DNA of 37,192 nucleotides, taken from the NCBI GenBank assembly GCA_021772565.1, contig JAJFLR010000029.1, forward strand, positions 1 to 37,192. The letters are read 5' to 3'. This DNA is from Opitutales bacterium. GTDB taxonomy: Bacteria > Verrucomicrobiota > Verrucomicrobiia > Opitutales > JAJFLR01. The notes below the pieces were generated by a model. The model was not told the origin of the DNA, ran no database searches, and was given only the letters and a program-made list of their open reading frames with translations. Below, one piece after another: positions 7,754 to 17,291 of the stretch (position 1 is the stretch's first letter; every line of letters starts with the position of its first letter). A program made the position numbers and the translations under genes.

Positions 7754-8734
7754 ATGTCTGAAGTTTTATCAATAGCCAGAGCATCTTTTGCTGAAAAGTT
7801 ATCCGAAAATAATATAAATTTATTACGTACAAAGCCAAAGATTTTACAAATAAATGTTGGCAAGCTCTGTAATCTAACGTGTTTTCATTGTCACGTAAAT
7901 GCGGGCCCCAAACGTAAAGAAATAATTACTCGTAATACAGTTGATAAAATTTTAAAATGGATTGAGCCAACTGATATTCCAGTGGTAGACTTAACTGGTG
8001 GAGCTCCTGAAATGATTCCTGATTTTAAATATTTGGTTAGTAGTTTAAAAAAACAAAATAACGTACGGCATATTATTGATCGTTGTAATCTGACAATTTT
8101 ACTCGATGCAGAATTTTGTGGATTAGCAGAATTTTTAGCTGACAATAAAATCGAAATTGTTGCGTCGATGCCATGTTACGAACCTAAAAGTGTAAATGCC
8201 CAAAGAGGAGACGGAGTATTCGATAGTTCGATAGCTGCGTTGAAATTGCTCAATGATCTCGGTTATGGGAAAGAAGAAGAATTGCCGTTAAATCTTGTCT
8301 ACAATCCTGTAGGTACGCATTTACCACCTGATCAAGGCGAGTTGGAGAAAGATTATAAAGATGAATTAATAAAACATTATGACATAATTTTTAATAAACT
8401 TTACACGATAACCAACATGCCGATTGCTAGATATTTGTCTTATTTAAAGAGAAATGGGCAATATGAGGATTACATGAATTTGTTGGTTGATAATTTTAAT
8501 CCAAATGCGGTTGAGGGTTTGATGTGTCGAGATACTATAAGCGTTAGTTGGAAAGGGGAGATATTTGATTGTGATTTTAATCAAATGCTTGATATGCCAA
8601 TGGGAGGTAGTAAAAGCAGGTTTTTATGGGACTTGGATTGGATATCTCTTGAAGGTAAATCAATTAATTTAGAGAACCATTGTTTTGGCTGTACTGCCGG
8701 TGCGGGATCATCATGTAGCGGTTCTTTGAGTTAA
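7754..8734 (+). CDS. arsS: ArsS-type radical SAM protein (arsenosugar biosynthesis family)
   Basis: 326 residues. The radical-SAM cluster motif CxxxCxxC is at C39-C43-C46 (KLCNLTCFHCHVNAGP). Family-specific blocks follow: VVDLTGGAPEM, ASMPCYEPKSVNAQRGDGVF, LNLVYNPVGTHLPP, and the C-terminal tail HCFGCTAGAGSSCSG (cysteines 310, 313 and 321). This pattern matches ArsS, which is proposed to add the 5'-deoxyadenosyl group to dimethylarsenic compounds during arsenosugar formation. Some family members carry selenocysteine; here every visible position is cysteine. The usual methyltransferase partner (arsM) is not adjacent. The gene converges on coxB with only 10 bp between stops. Confidence 0.85.
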   Translation: MSEVLSIARASFAEKLSENNINLLRTKPKILQINVGKLCNLTCFHCHVNAGPKRKEIITRNTVDKILKWIEPTDIPVVDLTGGAPEMIPDFKYLVSSLKKQNNVRHIIDRCNLTILLDAEFCGLAEFLADNKIEIVASMPCYEPKSVNAQRGDGVFDSSIAALKLLNDLGYGKEEELPLNLVYNPVGTHLPPDQGELEKDYKDELIKHYDIIFNKLYTITNMPIARYLSYLKRNGQYEDYMNLLVDNFNPNAVEGLMCRDTISVSWKGEIFDCDFNQMLDMPMGGSKSRFLWDLDWISLEGKSINLENHCFGCTAGAGSSCSGSLS

Positions 8735-8744
8735 CTAATATAAA

Positions 8745-9908
8745 CTATTTTAATGTTTGAAGAAATTTGGCAATTTTTTCGAATTCATCCGGTGTCAGAT
8801 TTTTCTCCTGTATGCGTTCATACATTAAATTTCCCGGTTTAACATCTTCAGATTTACTTATCCAATGAACGAAATTTTTCAGTTGTAATGCTGAATCTAT
8901 TGGTCCCTCATTATCAGGATCTGGACGGTTGTCGAGAAGTCCGGCACCAATTGATTTACGACTGGCAAGGTGAGTGAGGTTTGGCCCTAAAACGCCCATA
9001 GAACGCATTGAACCATCGATTGTGTGGCATTCGATGCAACCCCCTTTAGTCATATATAAACGAGCCCCATCCTGAATTGGATCATTGGCGAATGATTTAG
9101 GAATATTATCCATATCCTGATACCATTCCTGCCATGTCGATTTTGCTGGCGGGCGAGCCTCTATTAATTGTTCATCCACCCAATTATCAAATTTGCTTTG
9201 AGAAACAACATCGCTACGAAAGAGCATATATGCATGAGCTTCACCACAAAACTCCAGGCATTGCCCATAGTAGTGACCTTCTTCATTAGCTTGAATCCAC
9301 ATCCAGTTTTTTCTACCAGGCATTAAATCTGTTTTACCGGCTAATTTTGGCAGCCAAAAGCTATGGATAACATCGGCTGTTCTTAAATTTAGTTTAATAA
9401 CTTTGTTAACGGGAATCACGAGTTCATTAGCAGTTGTGATCCCTTCTTCTGGATACTCAAATTTCCACCACCACTGATAACCTGTGACATTAACAGTTAT
9501 ATAATCTTTTTCCGAGTTAATCGGCATTTCATGCATTTCCCATATGCCCTGAACGGTTGGTATGGCAATTATTACAAGTAATAGTGTGGAAAATCCAATA
9601 AGTCCGATTTCAACAAGCGGATGCCCATGGGCTTGTTTTGGTAATGGTTTATCTTTATCACTTTTCTTTTCTCTAAAAATGACTACTGCGGTTAGTAATG
9701 TTCCTCCCACTGTAATAAACAGAAACAATGTAACCCAAACTGTAACCATAAAAAGATCGAGTTGCATTTCCGCTAATGGACCTTTGGGGTCGAAGGTCGA
9801 CATGCGATCTTTGCTATCTGTGCAACCGTTAAATAGAATTAACATTGTTGAGATCAACACTGTCGAAAAAAATATTTTCTTACTATAGAATTTAATTTTT
9901 GAAACCAT
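8745..9908 (-). CDS. coxB: Cytochrome c oxidase subunit II, caa3-type with fused cytochrome c
   Basis: 387 residues. The N-terminus is a lipoprotein signal ending LFNGC (C29), then two membrane helices (about 53-77 and 100-120). The cupredoxin domain has the CuA ligands H182, C217, E219, C221, H225 and M228 (QCLEFCGEAHAYM). A fused C-terminal class I cytochrome c has GGCIECH (C291, C294, H295) and GPNLTHLASR. The protein accepts electrons from soluble carriers and passes them to subunit I at the outer face of the cytoplasmic membrane. Subunits I and III normally follow coxB, but here the next position holds the convergent arsS, so this copy is isolated from a cox operon. All key residues are present. 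Confidence 0.93.
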   Translation of the reverse strand: MVSKIKFYSKKIFFSTVLISTMLILFNGCTDSKDRMSTFDPKGPLAEMQLDLFMVTVWVTLFLFITVGGTLLTAVVIFREKKSDKDKPLPKQAHGHPLVEIGLIGFSTLLLVIIAIPTVQGIWEMHEMPINSEKDYITVNVTGYQWWWKFEYPEEGITTANELVIPVNKVIKLNLRTADVIHSFWLPKLAGKTDLMPGRKNWMWIQANEEGHYYGQCLEFCGEAHAYMLFRSDVVSQSKFDNWVDEQLIEARPPAKSTWQEWYQDMDNIPKSFANDPIQDGARLYMTKGGCIECHTIDGSMRSMGVLGPNLTHLASRKSIGAGLLDNRPDPDNEGPIDSALQLKNFVHWISKSEDVKPGNLMYERIQEKNLTPDEFEKIAKFLQTLK

Positions 9909-9923
9909 TTATAATTAAAATTT

Positions 9924-10013
9924 TGGCGGAAGGAGAGGGATTCGAACCCCCGAGACCGTTTCCGGCCTAGCGGTTTTCAAGACCGCCGCGATCGGCCACT
10001 CTGCCATCCTTCC
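9924..10013 (-). tRNA. tRNA-Ser (anticodon TGA)
   Basis: On the minus strand the acceptor stem is GGAAGGA/TCCTTCC with an encoded CCA at 9924-9926. The anticodon stem-loop is GCGGTCTTGAAAACCGC, giving anticodon TGA. There is a long variable arm as expected for a class II tRNA, and the T-arm reads GGGGGTTCGAATCCC. Confidence 0.95.
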
Positions 10014-10168
10014 TGATTTTAAAATTTAAAAATATTCAGTTAATAAATAGAAATAATTTGGTCAATATGTTTAGCATTAATTAGTCTAATCTATAAAATT
10101 GAACTGTATGATAGATGCAAGATGCCAAAGATTTGCAAGATTTGATAGTGTAAAGTTGTAATTATCTG

Positions 10169-10239
10169 GCCATGCTATCTATTTTAACATGGCAGAATAG
10201 TTTAATTTGAGGCTGTATTTTTTAACCAATAAAATTGGT
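10169..10239. other. Two hairpins downstream of rho
   Basis: GCCATG (10169-10174) pairs with CATGGC (10188-10193), and ACCAAT (10225-10230) pairs with ATTGGT (10234-10239) around an AAA loop. They lie just past the rho stop on its transcription path. Neither is followed by a U-run in the rho direction, so they are not typical intrinsic terminators. They may shape the transcript end or separate rho from the tRNA-Ser. Confidence 0.3.
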
Positions 10240-10259
10240 CAGGTCTCAAAAAACACCAA

Positions 10260-11969
10260 CTATCGATTAATACTGATCAAAAATTCTGGGTTGGTTTTAG
10301 TCTTCTTAACACGTTGTATGAGCATTTCCATTGCCTCAGGCGATGGTACTCCTTTCATTGCTCTACGCAAGGAGTATACTTTAGTCATTTCATCAGGATG
10401 ATATAAAAGTTCCTCTTTTCGAGTACCGCTTTTTTCAAGGTTAAGTGATGGAAAAATACGTTTGTCAACTAGAGCTCTATCAAGGTGGAGCTCCATATTT
10501 CCGGTTCCTTTAAATTCTTCAAAAATTACCTCATCCATTCGACTTCCGGTTTCGACGAGTGCTGTTGCAATAATTGTTAATGAACCACCACCTTCAATAT
10601 TTCGGGCTGATCCAAAAAAGCGTTTAGGTTTTTGAAGTGCATTTGCCTCCACACCGCCAGAAAGAATTTTACCACCGCTCGGCATGAGAGTATTATACGC
10701 CCTAGCGAGTCTTGTTATCGAGTCTAATAATATAACGACGTGTTGACCGTGTTCGACCATGCGTCGTGCTTTTTCAATGACCATTTCAGCAGCGTGAACA
10801 TGGCTTTTGGCTGTCTCGTCAAATGTTGAGCTAATAACTTCACCTTTAACGTTTCTTTTAAAGTCTGTAACTTCTTCAGGACGCTCATCAATGAGAAGAA
10901 CTAGTAATTTAGTGTCTGGATTATTTTCAGCGATTGAGTTTGCAATACATTGTAAAAGGACGGTTTTTCCGGTTCTTGGAGGGGCAACGATCAGGCCTCT
11001 TTGACCAAATCCAATTGGCGTAAGTAAATCAACAATTCGCATTGATGCGTTATCCCAGGAAACTTTTGGATTAGTTTCTAAAAGTATTCTCTCCAGTGGA
11101 TAGTACGGAATGAGATCTTCAAAAGGATTTATGCTGGCTAAGTGTTCCGGTTCAAAATCGTTTATTTTTTCTATCCTTAATAAAAATGGGCATGCTTCAT
11201 TTTCACGGTGTGGGTGAATTAATGCTTCAATATGATTTCCTCTTTTTAACCCGAATTTTTTAATGAATGCTGATGCAACAAAAGTATTCATTGGAGAAAT
11301 TCGATAGTTTTGAGAGGGCAATGTAATTATGCCATGTCCGTTATCAATTTCTTCAAATAATCCTCTTACTTTCAATGGACGTTTGTTTTTAAAGGCAGTA
11401 TCAATTAATTCATTTATGAGATCATTTCTATTTGGTGCATTACTAATGACAATTTTTGCTTCATTTGCTATTTCTATAAGTTCGTTAAGTGTTTTATCAA
11501 AAAGGGTATCAATGTATAACGATGATTCAGTTTCAACATAGGATTCTTTAATTAATTCACTGAGAGCGTCAGAATCTGAAAATAACGAATCTCTGGATAG
11601 CGTTCCTGAATCAAAACTGTTATCTTTTACATGACGCGACCTGTCGTTATTACTTCTACCATTGTTTCTATTACCGTTATTTTGATTATTCTTTTTGAAC
11701 TTGGAAGGTTTCTTAGATCTATTCGATCTTTGTGAATCTTTATTTCGATCGTTTTGATGTGGGTAGTTTTGTCTTTGTTTTGGTCTTTCAGAATTTAGCC
11801 GGCTATTTTTTTCATGGTCTTTGTTTTCACGGATGTGATTACTTTCATTATCTGCTGCTGATTTTTTTTGTTCTGCAGATTTAGAAATTTTTTGCACTGA
11901 AGAATCAGTATTTTTTAAATTCTTTTTTATTTCAGTCTGTGTGTTAGATTCTGTTTTTATATCTGTCAT
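10260..11969 (-). CDS. rho: Transcription termination factor Rho with disordered N-terminal extension
   Basis: 569 residues, about 150 more than the E. coli protein. Residues 1-125 are low-complexity, rich in Asn, Lys, Arg, Ser and Asp. The Rho N-terminal helical domain (about 156-195), the RNA-binding cold-shock-like domain (about 198-275) and the RecA-type hexameric motor follow. Walker A is [10 protein letters not shown] (328-337), where the usual sequence is APPKAGKT. Walker B-like [16 protein letters not shown] and the Q/R-loop region [15 protein letters not shown] are present. It terminates untranslated transcripts. The ATG abuts the coaE stop directly, so both are in one operon downstream of tRNA-Lys. 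The N-terminal extension probably adds RNA-binding capacity or promotes condensation, as described for insertion-bearing Rho proteins in other phyla. Confidence 0.95.
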   Translation of the reverse strand: MTDIKTESNTQTEIKKNLKNTDSSVQKISKSAEQKKSAADNESNHIRENKDHEKNSRLNSERPKQRQNYPHQNDRNKDSQRSNRSKKPSKFKKNNQNNGNRNNGRSNNDRSRHVKDNSFDSGTLSRDSLFSDSDALSELIKESYVETESSLYIDTLFDKTLNELIEIANEAKIVISNAPNRNDLINELIDTAFKNKRPLKVRGLFEEIDNGHGIITLPSQNYRISPMNTFVASAFIKKFGLKRGNHIEALIHPHRENEACPFLLRIEKINDFEPEHLASINPFEDLIPYYPLERILLETNPKVSWDNASMRIVDLLTPIGFGQRGLIVAPPRTGKTVLLQCIANSIAENNPDTKLLVLLIDERPEEVTDFKRNVKGEVISSTFDETAKSHVHAAEMVIEKARRMVEHGQHVVILLDSITRLARAYNTLMPSGGKILSGGVEANALQKPKRFFGSARNIEGGGSLTIIATALVETGSRMDEVIFEEFKGTGNMELHLDRALVDKRIFPSLNLEKSGTRKEELLYHPDEMTKVYSLRRAMKGVPSPEAMEMLIQRVKKTKTNPEFLISINR

Positions 11970-12554
11970 TTATATTTTTTTATTTAAGTAATTGCACAAC
12001 AATTCAATTTGCTTATGCAGGAAATTTATTGAGCCATTATTTGAAATTACGTAATCGGATTTCTTAACTTTTTTGTTAATGGGTAACTGGTTATTAATTC
12101 TGGACTTTATCTCATTTTTATTGAGCCCTTTTCGTATTAATCTATTAAATTGAGTGGTTGTTGTGGCTGTTATTGTAACAGTTAAATCAAAACATGCTTC
12201 AAATTTTTTTTCGAATAAGAGTGGTACTTCAATTATCCAATGTTCAAAGGGTTGATTGGTGACAACATTTTGCCACTTTAACTGAACAATTGGGTGAAGT
12301 AGATTCTCAAGCCATTGCAGCTTATTATTATTATTAAAAACAATAGTCGCTAATTTTGCTCTGTCAATAGCGTTCTTTTGATTAATTACAGTATCACCAA
12401 ATTTGTTTAAAATTTTATCTTTTACTGTTAGATCATTATTAATCAAATCGCGGACAATCTCATCAGAATCAATAAATTGATATCCAAATTGTTTGAAAAT
12501 CTGTCCTACAGTTGATTTTCCACAGCCAATAGAGCCTGTAAGTCCGATTTTCAT
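11970..12554 (-). CDS. coaE: Dephospho-CoA kinase
   Basis: 194 residues, normal length. The P-loop GSIGCGKST is at 7-15. GYQFIDSDEIVRDL (the DxD substrate-site region, about 25-38), the LLHPIV segment and EVPLLFEK are typical of CoaE. It phosphorylates the 3'-OH of dephospho-CoA in the last step of coenzyme A synthesis. It is immediately followed, without spacer, by rho. The upstream neighbour is tRNA-Lys on the same strand. Confidence 0.93.
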   Translation of the reverse strand: MKIGLTGSIGCGKSTVGQIFKQFGYQFIDSDEIVRDLINNDLTVKDKILNKFGDTVINQKNAIDRAKLATIVFNNNNKLQWLENLLHPIVQLKWQNVVTNQPFEHWIIEVPLLFEKKFEACFDLTVTITATTTTQFNRLIRKGLNKNEIKSRINNQLPINKKVKKSDYVISNNGSINFLHKQIELLCNYLNKKI

Positions 12555-12652
12555 TATATATTTTTGCTATTTCAATTTAATACAGAAAATAGTAATCGAA
12601 TATAATTAAGCTGGATTATGTGATTTGTAGATCACTTTAATTATACGGGATA

Positions 12653-12724
12653 TAGGCCGGCAGGGATTCGAACCCTGAACCAATGGCTTAAAAGGCCACT
12701 GCTCTACCGTTGAGCTACCGACCC
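12653..12724 (-). tRNA. tRNA-Lys (anticodon TTT)
   Basis: On the minus strand: acceptor GGGTCGG with CCGGCCT, D-arm GCTCAACGGTAGAGC, anticodon loop CTTTTAA giving TTT, and T-arm CAGGGTTCGAATCCCTG. The first acceptor pair is a G-U wobble. CCA is not encoded. Confidence 0.92.
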
Positions 12725-12833
12725 AAGATTATTAAGTAATATAGGTGTCTATATTAAATCTTAAAATTGGAGTAATATTTTTAAATGTTTAATTCTGGCA
12801 AGCTTAATAACAGATATTTGGTTAATTCATAGA

Positions 12834-13310
12834 TTATTTTTTAATATTAAATATTGGTAGCTTGTCAGAAATTTTAATTTGATCGATTAATTTTTTTTCC
12901 ATTAAACGCATTTTTTGTTGTTCATTAGGACTTTGATCATCATATCCTGCCAAGTGTAACCAACCATGAACGAGGTAAAGGGTAATTTCGAAATTCAGTG
13001 GAAGGATCCTTTTTTTTGATGATTCAATAGCGTAGTCAACTGATACACAGATTTCTCCGGCGATATCAAAGTCTGAATCACCCTGAAATGTTATTACGTC
13101 AGTTGGAGTTGGATCGTTTAAATAGTCTAAATGAATTTGGCAAATCATCTCTTCGTTTAAAAATGCTATGGACAACTCGCCATCGGGTATAGCTGAGGGC
13201 AATATATTATCCAGATAATTGAATAATAATTTTATAGATGAAGATTTAAAATCTATAAAATTTGATTTATTACAAACCTGGATGCTGCGCTTTTTTTTCT
13301 TCTGGTTCAA
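12834..13310 (-). CDS. ybeY: YbeY-like endoribonuclease with altered third metal ligand
   Basis: 158 residues. YbeY is the zinc-dependent RNase that matures 16S rRNA 3' ends and supports 70S quality control. The family motif HGxLHLxGYDH appears here as HGWLHLAGYDD: H115 and H119 are kept, but the third ligand position is Asp125. The DVITFQ segment and GEICVS strand are conserved. The gene overlaps the 3' end of the 7TM-HD gene by 41 bp, suggesting translational coupling. The ATG at 13310 is followed by a lysine-rich stretch, and a slightly later start is possible. Asp can bind zinc, so activity is plausible. Confidence 0.88.
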   Translation of the reverse strand: MNQKKKKRSIQVCNKSNFIDFKSSSIKLLFNYLDNILPSAIPDGELSIAFLNEEMICQIHLDYLNDPTPTDVITFQGDSDFDIAGEICVSVDYAIESSKKRILPLNFEITLYLVHGWLHLAGYDDQSPNEQQKMRLMEKKLIDQIKISDKLPIFNIKK

Positions 13311-15762
13311 AAGCTATAATTTTTGATTTACTTTGAGGATTGTTGTTATCTGCAGATTCTTTTTTATCAGGCGTATCAATATTTTTAGGTGTCTTATCAT
13401 TGTGGGCAGTTTTATTAGTCGATGATTGTTCTTTTTTACTTTTTGGGTACTCAACTCGTGAGTGTAACATATTTAATATAGTAAACGAAAATTGCTTTTT
13501 GATAATATCTATTTCCTTAAAAGTTAGTGGACAATCAGAAAGTTGTCCGTCTTTTATGCGATCCTGAATAATATTATCAATGAGTTCATCGATGCTTTGT
13601 GGAGAAACTTTTTTAAGAGATCTGCTGGCGGCTTCTACAGAATCAGCAAAGAAAATTATAGCACTTTCTTTGAATTTTGGTTTAGGACCTTCATATCTAT
13701 AAGTACTTTCATTAACTTTTCCAAGATCGATACTAGGTGCATTTGTTAGAAGAGGTGGCAGTGTAGATTTTTGGCTTTGTAATGCTTTATAGTAAAAATA
13801 TTGGATAAGTGTTGTTCCATGATGTTGCTGTATTACATCTATAATTAATTTTGGTAATTTATGTTGTTTGGCTAATGCAACACCTTCTTTGACATGTGCT
13901 TTTATGACTAAAGCACTCATTGATGGATTTCTCATGAAATGTGGATTATTCCCTTCATTTTGATTTTCAGTGAAATATTCAGGTTTAACGATTTTTCCAA
14001 CGTCATGAAAAATTGAGCAAACGCGGCATACCAAAGGATTAGCTCCAATTGCAGCAGCAGCATTTTCAGCCAGGTTTGCTACCATCAAGCTATGGTGATA
14101 ACTTCCAGGCGCAGTTAATTGCATTCTCCTGAGCAATGGGTGATTAAAATCAGTTAATTCTAGTAGTGTAATATCAGTTGTATATTTGAATAGATTTTCC
14201 AATATCGGTAAAAATCCGACAACTGCTATGCCAGTTACTAGTCCGACAGTTAAAGCACCGGCCATTTGTTCAACAATTAAGACAAAATCAAGAGCTTCTC
14301 TCAATCCTAGAAAAAAAGAACTGATTGCCATTACGGATCCGGATAAAGCTCCCGCACGGACAAGTTTTGTTCTCACTTTTATATTGCGACAAGCATAGAT
14401 CCCCACTAAAGATGATAGAAATCCAACCAACAACACTGGTATTGAATTGCCCTGCATTAGAGTATTGAACAAGCTAATCAGTGTTGCAGCAACGATTCCG
14501 GTCAATGGTCCCATTAATATTGATATAATAATAGGTCCAAATGCTATTGGAGCTAAAAATGGCATTATGCCTATAAAGTCTGGAGTTTTTTCAATTAATA
14601 GAGCCGAATCCCCTGTTTCTAAAATTAGTCGTATAACTCCTAAATTTAGTAATGTAATCAACCCACAAAGGGTCAAATTTCTATTATGACCATAAAGTTT
14701 TGAATTTCCTAATTTTATGTATAGTGCAAGTGTTATTGTAATAATAAAAGTTAGTAGAGATCTCTCCCAAAGCAATGAGTCAAATGTAAATCTAGAAGAT
14801 TCTTTAGTTTTTAATAACCTACGATACTCGTTGAGCTGCTCAATTTGAATTGAATTTACACGGGATCCTGGATCAATAATAGTTTGCCCAACTTCAACGT
14901 TTACGACTACACTTTCGATGTCTGTCAATAATTGCTGTATTTTCTTTTCACTTTTTACTTGATCATAAATTAGATTTGGATTGAGCCCATTCCTTAAAAT
15001 TCGAAATAATGTATCAGAAATTTCTCTTGAGATATCCAATGCGGAAAGATTTATCCTTAATGATCTCAAAGCATCTTCTTCTGATTGAACATTCACATTT
15101 ACGATATGGCCTGATTCTCGTTCGATATTAAAAAAGCTTAGATTTCCTGTTTGAGATTTTATTGCTGCATGCTCCTCACCGTATATACCTTCATGGAAGA
15201 TTTTGCGTAATATTATTAAACCTTCATCAAATAATTTTTTTCTTTTATCTGCATTAACCTGCTCAATTAAAGTAGCAACATCATCACTGTTAATATTATA
15301 TTTACTGCGAGGATCAAAATCTGAAATGAACTTAGCAATTGTTTCTGGCTCTGCTATAGTTGACAAAGAATCGTTCTCAATTCCTAATTCATGAAGTGAT
15401 TCAATAAACCGAGTGATATACTTATTAAATTTATTGTAGTCTTCAAAATCCAGACGGTAAATAGGAGGAACTCTTTTGCGCCTTTTTTCTATTTTTAGAT
15501 TTGTTAGAATTTCACTGGTATATGAAAATTTAAATTCTGACACTATATGTGTTCTAGCAATCTGATCCTCGATAATTTGAGGACCGGCTGGTGATAAGCC
15601 GACAAAACAAATTAGGATGCAACATCCGGAAAATATAATAAAAAGTAATAATGTAAGCAGGCTATTGAATTCAAAAAATTCAGATTTTTTTTGTTTTTTA
15701 GGCGCATGCCTGTTCTCTCGTGCAGAAGAGGTATCTTTTTTATGTGATTTAAAAAACTTCAT
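13270..15762 (-). CDS. 7TM-HD phosphohydrolase (PgpH/YqfF-like, putative c-di-AMP phosphodiesterase)
   Basis: 830 residues. The order is a cytoplasmic tail, one membrane helix (about 33-57), a large extracytoplasmic domain, a block of seven membrane helices (about 330-530), a cytoplasmic HD domain and a disordered charged tail. The HD domain has SYHHSLMVANLAE, the FHDVGKI signature near residue 587, and QQHHG further on, so the metal-binding residues are present. PgpH members hydrolyse c-di-AMP. Whether this organism makes c-di-AMP cannot be told here, as no cyclase is in view. The position between phoH and ybeY is a recurrent bacterial arrangement that supports the family call. Confidence 0.9.
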   Translation of the reverse strand: MKFFKSHKKDTSSARENRHAPKKQKKSEFFEFNSLLTLLLFIIFSGCCILICFVGLSPAGPQIIEDQIARTHIVSEFKFSYTSEILTNLKIEKRRKRVPPIYRLDFEDYNKFNKYITRFIESLHELGIENDSLSTIAEPETIAKFISDFDPRSKYNINSDDVATLIEQVNADKRKKLFDEGLIILRKIFHEGIYGEEHAAIKSQTGNLSFFNIERESGHIVNVNVQSEEDALRSLRINLSALDISREISDTLFRILRNGLNPNLIYDQVKSEKKIQQLLTDIESVVVNVEVGQTIIDPGSRVNSIQIEQLNEYRRLLKTKESSRFTFDSLLWERSLLTFIITITLALYIKLGNSKLYGHNRNLTLCGLITLLNLGVIRLILETGDSALLIEKTPDFIGIMPFLAPIAFGPIIISILMGPLTGIVAATLISLFNTLMQGNSIPVLLVGFLSSLVGIYACRNIKVRTKLVRAGALSGSVMAISSFFLGLREALDFVLIVEQMAGALTVGLVTGIAVVGFLPILENLFKYTTDITLLELTDFNHPLLRRMQLTAPGSYHHSLMVANLAENAAAAIGANPLVCRVCSIFHDVGKIVKPEYFTENQNEGNNPHFMRNPSMSALVIKAHVKEGVALAKQHKLPKLIIDVIQQHHGTTLIQYFYYKALQSQKSTLPPLLTNAPSIDLGKVNESTYRYEGPKPKFKESAIIFFADSVEAASRSLKKVSPQSIDELIDNIIQDRIKDGQLSDCPLTFKEIDIIKKQFSFTILNMLHSRVEYPKSKKEQSSTNKTAHNDKTPKNIDTPDKKESADNNNPQSKSKIIAFEPEEKKAQHPGL

Positions 15763-15802
15763 GAAAATTAAAGTAATTACTAATAATGAAGATTATTAAT
15801 TG

Positions 15803-16750
15803 TTATCTAAAATTATTGTATGATTCAATTATATCCTGAACCAGAGGATGTCTGACAATATCAGATTCATTAAAATAAAAGAACTGGATTCCATTTGTCT
15901 TATGTAAGACTTTTCTTGCTTCTTTCAAGCCGGATGACTTTGAATTTGGTAGATCAACTTGGGTAATATCACCTGTTATAATCATTCTACTTCCTTCTCC
16001 TAGTCGTGTCAAAAACATCAGCATTTGTTCAGGTGATGTGTTCTGGGCCTCATCAAGGATGATTAAAGCGTTCGATAATGTTCTGCCTCTCATATATGCT
16101 AGCGGCGCTATCTCGATTGTTTGATTATCAATAAGCTTTTGAGACAACTCTTTTCCAAGTATTTCATTCATTGCATCATATAACGGTCGTAAATAAGGCA
16201 GAATTTTCTCATTTAAATCTCCAGGCAAAAATCCGAGAGCCTCTCCGGCTTCAACTGCAGGTCTTGTTAAAATTAATTTTTCAATATTATGTTTTAAAAG
16301 CGAATCTATTGCTGAGGCAACAGCCAGGTACGTTTTCCCTGTTCCTGCTGGACCAATTCCAAAAACGATATCATTATTATTAATAACATTCAGATAATTT
16401 TTTTGATTTAGTGTTTTGGCTATAATGCTTAATCGCTTGAATTTCAAAATCGTTGGCTGGTCAAAAACATTTTGTAAATCTCTACTATTTCCATTTGTCA
16501 TGGATTTGAGCAAATTTTCAAAGTCGTTGTTTCTTATTATCATTCCCTGTGATTTACCCTTATTCAGTAAATTAAAAAAAGTTGCAGTAGTTTCTATCGA
16601 TTTCTCTTCTCCGCATATTTGAAGCCACCCTTCTCTTGTTGTGATTTTTACTTGTAAAGCTCGTTCTACTTTATCCAGATTCTCCTCTTTCCCACAATAT
16701 AACTGGTTGATTAGTCGTGAACTTTCAAAATGGAGTGTTTTTTCTAGCAT
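15803..16750 (-). CDS. phoH: PhoH-like ATPase
   Basis: 315 residues, typical length. After an N-terminal KH-like region, the ATPase core has Walker A GIGPAGTGKTYLA near residue 135, TRPAVEAGEALGFLPGDL, and Walker B IILDEAQNTSP near residue 235. PhoH proteins are RNA-associated ATPases often linked to YbeY and ribosome maturation. Here phoH is followed by the 7TM-HD gene and ybeY on the same strand, the usual cluster. The spacing of about 40 bp to the next gene fits one operon. Confidence 0.93.
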   Translation of the reverse strand: MLEKTLHFESSRLINQLYCGKEENLDKVERALQVKITTREGWLQICGEEKSIETTATFFNLLNKGKSQGMIIRNNDFENLLKSMTNGNSRDLQNVFDQPTILKFKRLSIIAKTLNQKNYLNVINNNDIVFGIGPAGTGKTYLAVASAIDSLLKHNIEKLILTRPAVEAGEALGFLPGDLNEKILPYLRPLYDAMNEILGKELSQKLIDNQTIEIAPLAYMRGRTLSNALIILDEAQNTSPEQMLMFLTRLGEGSRMIITGDITQVDLPNSKSSGLKEARKVLHKTNGIQFFYFNESDIVRHPLVQDIIESYNNFR

Positions 16751-16811
16751 AATTAAAAATTACTTTTCAGCTAATATCTCAGTAAATTATTTTATTATTT
16801 GATTATATTAT

Positions 16812-17291
16812 CTACACAAATTTTCTTAAACTTTTCCAAGTTACCTCTAATGCTTCAGGCAAAACCCTAGTTTTACCAACCACAGGCATAAAATTAGTAT
16901 CGCCGTTCCATCGAGGTACTATGTGACAATGTAAATGATTTGGAATTCCGGCACCAGCCTGGGTACCCAAATTCATTCCTATATTATAGCCATCAGGATT
17001 AATTGCCTTTTTTAAAATTTCTTTTGATTTTATAATCATGTTCATAAAATCTGATTTTTCTTCTTCGTTAAGATTTGAAATATCTGCTACCTCACGATAA
17101 GGAACTACCAAGAGATGACCGGGGTTATATGGATATTTATTTAGAACTAAGTAGCTGGTTTGGCTCCTGTAGATAATCAAAGCGTCCTTATCCTCCAATT
17201 TCGGTAGTTCAGAAAACAAACAATTGTTGCCTTCTGATTTGGTTGGAGATTTTATATATTCCATTCGCCAATATGAATTGAGTATATCCAT
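16812..17291 (-). CDS. HIT-family nucleotide hydrolase/transferase
   Basis: 159 residues. The catalytic histidine triad is in NHLHCHIVPRW (about 118-128), preceded by NPGHLLVVPYRE and GYNIGMNLGTQAGAG, as in Ap4A-phosphorylase-like HIT proteins that act on adenosine polyphosphates. The N-terminal zinc-type CxxC of many relatives is reduced to a single Cys (NNCLFSEL). It is the first gene of the minus-strand run that continues with phoH, 61 bp away. Confidence 0.88.
   Translation of the reverse strand: MDILNSYWRMEYIKSPTKSEGNNCLFSELPKLEDKDALIIYRSQTSYLVLNKYPYNPGHLLVVPYREVADISNLNEEEKSDFMNMIIKSKEILKKAINPDGYNIGMNLGTQAGAGIPNHLHCHIVPRWNGDTNFMPVVGKTRVLPEALEVTWKSLRKFV

Noticed and set aside
10225-10239. 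Intrinsic terminator for rho
   Set aside because: The stem is followed by A residues, not a U-run, in the rho direction.
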